Origin: Clostridia bacterium
GTDB lineage: Bacteria > Bacillota > Clostridia > Oscillospirales > CAG-272
DNA: 8,240 nt
Direction: 5' to 3'
NCBI GenBank assembly: GCA_024404435.1
Contig: JAKSPW010000048.1
Coordinates: forward strand, 1-8,240
A model generated the notes under the pieces. It was not told where the DNA came from and did no database searches. It worked only from the letters and a program-made list of their open reading frames with translations. The translations under genes were made by a program, and so were the position numbers. Numbering within the stretch: the stretch's first letter is position 1; each line of letters opens with the position of its first letter. Shown piece after piece: positions 5,024 to 8,240 of the stretch.

Positions 5024-6430
5024 ATGATAAAAACAAGTGATTTTCGCGGCAGGACCGTCGCGCTCATCGGCGCGGGCGTGTCGAACGTGCCGCTCATCGG
5101 TTTTCTGAAAGAGCTCGGAGCCGTCGTGACGCTCCGCGAGAAAAAGAGCGAAGAGGAGCTCGGCGACAGAGCGCGGGAGATAAAGGAAAAGGGCGCACGG
5201 CTCATCACGGGTGAAGGATACCTCGAAGAGCTCTCCGAGGACGTGATAATCCGCTCGCCCGGGATAAGGCCCGACATCCCCGAATTTGCGGCGGCGGCTG
5301 CCCGCGGTGCTCTCATCACCTGCGAAATGGAGCTTTTCGCGGGAAACGCACCGTGCCCCGTCTACGCCGTCACGGGAAGCGACGGCAAGTCGACGACAAC
5401 GACGATACTGTCGATGCTGCTTTCCCCCGAGGGAAAGTCGTATCTCGGCGGCAACATCGGCGAGCCGCTGTTCCACAAGGTGACGGGAATGACCGAAAAG
5501 GACGCGGCGGCGGTCGAGCTGTCGAGCTTCCAGCTCATGACGATGGACGCTCCGTTCGCGTCGTCGGTCATCACGAACGTCACGCCGAATCACCTCAATT
5601 GGCACACGGGCATGGACGAATACGAGGCGGCGAAGTGCAACATCCTGCGTCACACGGGACGCGCCGTCTTAAACTTCGACGACGAAAGATGCCGCGCGAT
5701 CGGCGAGAAGCTCATTTCCGAGGGCAAAAACGTCGCGTGGTTCTCGCTTTCGCCTCTCGAACCCGTCGGAGTCGCCCTTGCCGCATGGTTCGACGGCGAA
5801 AAGGTGTATATTTACGAAGCCGGCGAGACGAGAGTTCTCATGGACAGAAGCGAGATCGTGCTTCCCGGACGCCACAACGTCGCGAACTACATGGCGGCGA
5901 GCCTTGCGGCGTGGGGACTCACGAGCGAAGAAAAAATAAGAAAGGTCGCCTCGACTTTCGGCGGCGTGAAGCACAGGCTTCAGCTCATCGCCGAGGCGGA
6001 CGGCGTGAGATACTACAACAGCTCGATAGACTCGTCTCCCACGAGAACGGCGGCGGCGATCTCGGCGCTTTACGACACGGCGCCCGAGAGACGCGTGCAT
6101 ATAATCTGCGGCGGCTACGACAAGAAGATCCCGTTTGCGCCGCTCGCGGACGCGCTTTACACGAGCCGCAACGTCGCTACCGTGACGCTCACGGGAGCGA
6201 CGGCGGGGCTGATCCTCGACGCGCTTGAAAAGTCGGATATGAAGAACGACAGTCTGAAGATCGCGACCGTTCCCGATTTCGACGGTGCGGTGAAATACGC
6301 GGCGGGAAACGCCCGCCACGGCGACAGCGTACTCCTTTCTCCCGCGTGCGCATCGTTCGACGCGTTCCCGAATTTCGAGGTGCGCGGCGAGAGATTCGTG
6401 CAGGTAGTCAAAGAAATAATCGGAGGATAA
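5024..6430 (+). CDS. murD: MurD, UDP-MurNAc-L-Ala:D-Glu ligase
   Basis: A 468-residue cytoplasmic enzyme that adds D-glutamate to UDP-N-acetylmuramoyl-L-alanine with ATP, the second amino-acid step of peptidoglycan precursor synthesis. Three Mur-ligase domains are visible. The N-terminal Rossmann-like part has GAGVSNVPLIGFL (16-28). The ATPase domain has the P-loop TGSDGKSTTTT (117-127), ELSSFQL (165-171), TNVTPNHLNWH (184-194) and K204 in YEAAK, the usual carbamylated lysine. The C-terminal domain has PGRHNVANY (281-289), GGVKHRLQ (313-320), NSSIDSSPTRT (332-342), GGYDKKIPF and LLSPACASFDAFPNFEVRG (437-455). The segment NSSIDSSPTRT replaces NDSKATN of Escherichia coli, a form I recall from other clostridial MurD proteins. 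The ATG at 5024 has GGAG 6 nt upstream; an in-frame GTG at 4949 lies inside the hairpin and would add 25 non-family residues. It ends 1 nt before the ComM start, so the two are one operon. Confidence 0.95.
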   Translation: MIKTSDFRGRTVALIGAGVSNVPLIGFLKELGAVVTLREKKSEEELGDRAREIKEKGARLITGEGYLEELSEDVIIRSPGIRPDIPEFAAAAARGALITCEMELFAGNAPCPVYAVTGSDGKSTTTTILSMLLSPEGKSYLGGNIGEPLFHKVTGMTEKDAAAVELSSFQLMTMDAPFASSVITNVTPNHLNWHTGMDEYEAAKCNILRHTGRAVLNFDDERCRAIGEKLISEGKNVAWFSLSPLEPVGVALAAWFDGEKVYIYEAGETRVLMDRSEIVLPGRHNVANYMAASLAAWGLTSEEKIRKVASTFGGVKHRLQLIAEADGVRYYNSSIDSSPTRTAAAISALYDTAPERRVHIICGGYDKKIPFAPLADALYTSRNVATVTLTGATAGLILDALEKSDMKNDSLKIATVPDFDGAVKYAAGNARHGDSVLLSPACASFDAFPNFEVRGERFVQVVKEIIGG

Positions 6431-6431
6431 T

Positions 6432-8036
6432 ATGCTTTCCGTTACTTATTCGGCGGCTTTGTACGGCATTGACGCGTTCATGGTCGCGATCGAGTGCAAC
6501 GCGTACAGAAGCCTGCCCGACTTCGAGATCGTCGGTCTTCCCGACCTGTCGGTCAAGGAGTCGAAGGAGAGGATACTGACCGCCGCGGGCAACTCGGGGA
6601 TACGCTTTCCCGACATGAACGTGACGGTGAACCTCGCGCCCGCCGACAGAAAAAAAGAAGGCTCGGCGCTTGACCTCGGAATACTCGTTTCTCTGTGTCA
6701 CGCAAGCGGGATCATTCCCGAGAGCGTCGACGTGCGCGGTATGTGCTTCGTCGGCGAGCTTTCGTTCACGGGCGACGTGAGGCGCGTGAGAGGTGCCCTG
6801 AACATGGCTCTCTCTGCGGGAAGCAAGGGAATAAAAGAGATATTCGTGCCGCGCGGAAATCTGACGGAAGCGTCGGCAGCCGCCGGAAACGGAGTGAAAA
6901 TTTACGGTGTCTCGTCGGTCGCGGAGCTCGTTTCCCACATGAGAGGGGAATCGAAGATCGCGCCCGTGACGGAGCCGCCGGAGGAATATGAAGACGACAT
7001 GCGCCTCGTGTACGGCGATTTTTCGCAGATAAAGGGGCAGTCCAAGGCGCGCCGTGCGGTCGAGATCGCGGCTGCGGGCGGGCACAATATCCTGCTCGTG
7101 GGACCTCCCGGATCGGGTAAGTCGATGATAGCAAAGCGCATCCCGACGATCCTTCCGAGGATGACGTACGCGGAGGCGATAGACACGACGAAGGTGCACT
7201 CCGTCTCGGGTCTCGTCGATCCCGAGCGCGGGATCGTCGCTCACCGCCCGTTCAGGGCACCGCACCACTCGCTGTCGACGGCGGCGCTCGTGGGAGGCGG
7301 CAAGATCCCGATGCCGGGCGAGATATCGCTCGCGCACAACGGAGTTTTGTTCCTCGACGAATTTCCCGAGTTCAATAAACAGGCGATGGAGGCGCTCCGC
7401 GCTCCGCTCGAGGACTCGGAGGTGACGATCACCCGCGCCGCGGGCAGAGTCACGTTCCCGTCGGCGTTCATGATGGTCTGCGCGATGAATCCGTGCCGCT
7501 GCGGCTATTTCGGGAGCAGGAGAGGGAAATGCACCTGCACGCCGAACGACGTGAAAAGCTATCTTTCAAAGCTGAGCGGGCCGATGCTCGACAGAATTGA
7601 CATTCAGGTCGAAATGCCGGAGCTTGAGTTCGCGGAGCTGTCGGACGCGGAGCCGGGCGAGCCGTCCGAGGCGATCAGAGCCCGCGTCGAGGCGGCGCGT
7701 GAGCTCTCCCGCGAGAGATTCCGCCTCGCGGGCAGGGAAGACTTCGCGCTGCTCTCCAACGCGAAGATGAATACGGACGATATCCGCGACTTCTGCGCGC
7801 TCGACGAGGCTTCCATGCGCGTGATGGAGTCGGCGTTCCGGAAAATGAATCTGTCGGCTCGTGCCTACGACCGCATCCTGCGCGTCGCGAGAACGATCGC
7901 GGACATCGAATACGTCGCCGCGGGCGGCGACGTGCATAAACCGAAAAAAGGCGAGATCCTCGGCGGCCCCATCGGCACCGCCCACATCATGGAAGCCGTC
8001 CAGATGCGCTCGCTGGACAAGTATTTTAAGAATTGA
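6432..8036 (+). CDS. comM: YifB/ComM family Mg-chelatase-like AAA+ ATPase
   Basis: A 534-residue cytoplasmic ATPase. Residues about 1-165 are the Lon-protease-like N-terminal domain typical of the family (GLPDLSVKESKERI, VNLAPADRKKEGSALDL). The AAA+ core has Walker A GPPGSGKS (224-231), Walker B VLFLDE (305-310), and the family cysteine cluster C350, C355, C357, C367 and C369 in CAMNPCRCGYFG and GKCTCT, a likely zinc site. The arginine-bearing GPMLDRIDI (383-391) and the C-terminal LSARAYDRILRVARTIADI (474-492) complete it. ComM proteins form hexamers and drive branch migration during integration of incoming DNA in natural transformation; in organisms without shown competence the role is open. 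A strong GGAGG (6422-6426), which lies inside the last codons of murD, sits 5 nt before the ATG, suggesting translational coupling. Odd point: about 15 extra residues (roughly 493-510, rich in Gly and Lys) interrupt the usual C-terminal lid. Confidence 0.93.
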   Translation: MLSVTYSAALYGIDAFMVAIECNAYRSLPDFEIVGLPDLSVKESKERILTAAGNSGIRFPDMNVTVNLAPADRKKEGSALDLGILVSLCHASGIIPESVDVRGMCFVGELSFTGDVRRVRGALNMALSAGSKGIKEIFVPRGNLTEASAAAGNGVKIYGVSSVAELVSHMRGESKIAPVTEPPEEYEDDMRLVYGDFSQIKGQSKARRAVEIAAAGGHNILLVGPPGSGKSMIAKRIPTILPRMTYAEAIDTTKVHSVSGLVDPERGIVAHRPFRAPHHSLSTAALVGGGKIPMPGEISLAHNGVLFLDEFPEFNKQAMEALRAPLEDSEVTITRAAGRVTFPSAFMMVCAMNPCRCGYFGSRRGKCTCTPNDVKSYLSKLSGPMLDRIDIQVEMPELEFAELSDAEPGEPSEAIRARVEAARELSRERFRLAGREDFALLSNAKMNTDDIRDFCALDEASMRVMESAFRKMNLSARAYDRILRVARTIADIEYVAAGGDVHKPKKGEILGGPIGTAHIMEAVQMRSLDKYFKN

Positions 8037-8054
8037 ATGGAAGAATAAAAATTA

Positions 8055-8095
8055 TGCGGGGGAAACCTTTTTTGAAAAAAAGGGTTTCCCCCGCA
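8055..8095. repeat. Long palindrome after comM, terminator-like
   Basis: TGCGGGGGAAACC (8055-8067) and GGTTTCCCCCGCA (8083-8095) are perfect 13-bp inverted copies; the centre is six T then seven A, so the stem can extend almost to its tip with one bulged G. It begins 18 bp after the comM stop codon. Plus-strand sequence beyond it is not T-rich, while the minus strand has ATAATTTTTATT, so it may act best in the minus direction or as an RNA end protector. From memory, similar G/A-rich palindromes recur between genes in clostridial genomes. Confidence 0.7.
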
Positions 8096-8126
8096 CCCCT
8101 TTCCAAAAAACTTTGAAGGATTTTTT

Positions 8127-8240
8127 ATTACAGTCGAGGACATAGAAAAAGTCATCCGAGTTACGGACAAAAAGGCGGGAGATGTGCGTCATTTGTCGGT
8201 AGGGGTCGGCGCCTTCGACGACCCGTCCGTGTGTCTAAAT
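8127..8240 (+). CDS. Start of an unknown protein, apparently from an ATT codon (partial)
   Basis: An open frame runs to the window edge (38 codons visible) and reads I/M-TVEDIEKVIRVTDKKAG, then residues ending in SVGVGAFDDPSVCLN. Its codons have G in the first position about half the time, as real genes do here. The frame is open back to a TGA at 8073, yet holds no ATG. AAGGA (8116-8120) stands 6 nt before ATT at 8127, the right distance for a ribosome site, and the following residues look like a natural N-terminus. Later GTG (8184) or TTG (8193) starts have poorer spacing. The family is not recognised; the frame could also be chance, as only 114 bases are visible. Confidence 0.45.
   Translation, partial: MTVEDIEKVIRVTDKKAGDVRHLSVGVGAFDDPSVCLN

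Noticed and set aside
4991..5653. Minus-strand open frame of 220 codons opposite murD
   Set aside because: Antisense shadow of MurD, with low-complexity charged sequence and no ribosome site worth noting.
6408..7337. Minus-strand open frame of 309 codons opposite comM
   Set aside because: It is rich in Arg and His with no domains, as is typical of the complement of a GC-rich gene. The plus-strand ComM motifs are unmistakable.

Overview
The window looks like a chromosomal segment from an uncultured, probably gut-type member of the Clostridia (Bacillota). The basis is the gene content: a Firmicutes-type ECF thiamine-binding component under a TPP riboswitch, a cell-surface protein with three SLH domains, a clostridial-type MurD and a YifB/ComM ATPase. 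Strong AGGAGG-like ribosome sites, near-consensus sigma-A promoters, GC-rich codons and AT-rich gaps fit this. The genus cannot be told from the sequence.

Left block, minus strand (38-2423). A secreted protein with a phage-tail-lysozyme-like domain and three SLH repeats (810-2423) lies upstream of thiT (38-637). No terminator separates them. The thiT promoter is a perfect TTGACA-N17-TATAAT whose -35 box is built on the stop codon of the SLH gene. It is followed at once by a TPP aptamer and a 10-bp intrinsic terminator, then thiT. thiT ends inside an array of 7-bp direct repeats.

Divergent spacer (2424-3274, about 850 bp). No convincing gene. It is AT-rich and holds promoters facing outwards, several perfect inverted repeats, six copies of TTGAAAA/TTTTCAA, and a clear plus-strand terminator (3082-3107) with no recognisable gene in front of it. 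This is the least explained part of the window and may encode a small RNA or hold regulator sites.

Right block, plus strand (3275-8240). A membrane-anchored 553-residue protein ends in an M23 (LytM) fold that has lost most of its metal and catalytic residues. A 12-bp hairpin separates it from murD (5024-6430), and murD is followed after 1 nt by a YifB/ComM AAA+ ATPase (6432-8036). A long palindrome (8055-8095) follows. At the right edge is the start of another plus-strand reading frame that has no ATG and seems to begin at ATT.

Theme: cell-envelope building and remodelling (SLH lysozyme-like protein, M23 pseudo-peptidase, MurD) beside thiamine uptake and a DNA-processing ATPase. I see no defence system, CRISPR array, transposon or prophage. 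The most notable points are the zinc-site-dead M23 protein next to murD, the compact promoter/stop-codon/riboswitch junction at thiT, and the unexplained divergent spacer.
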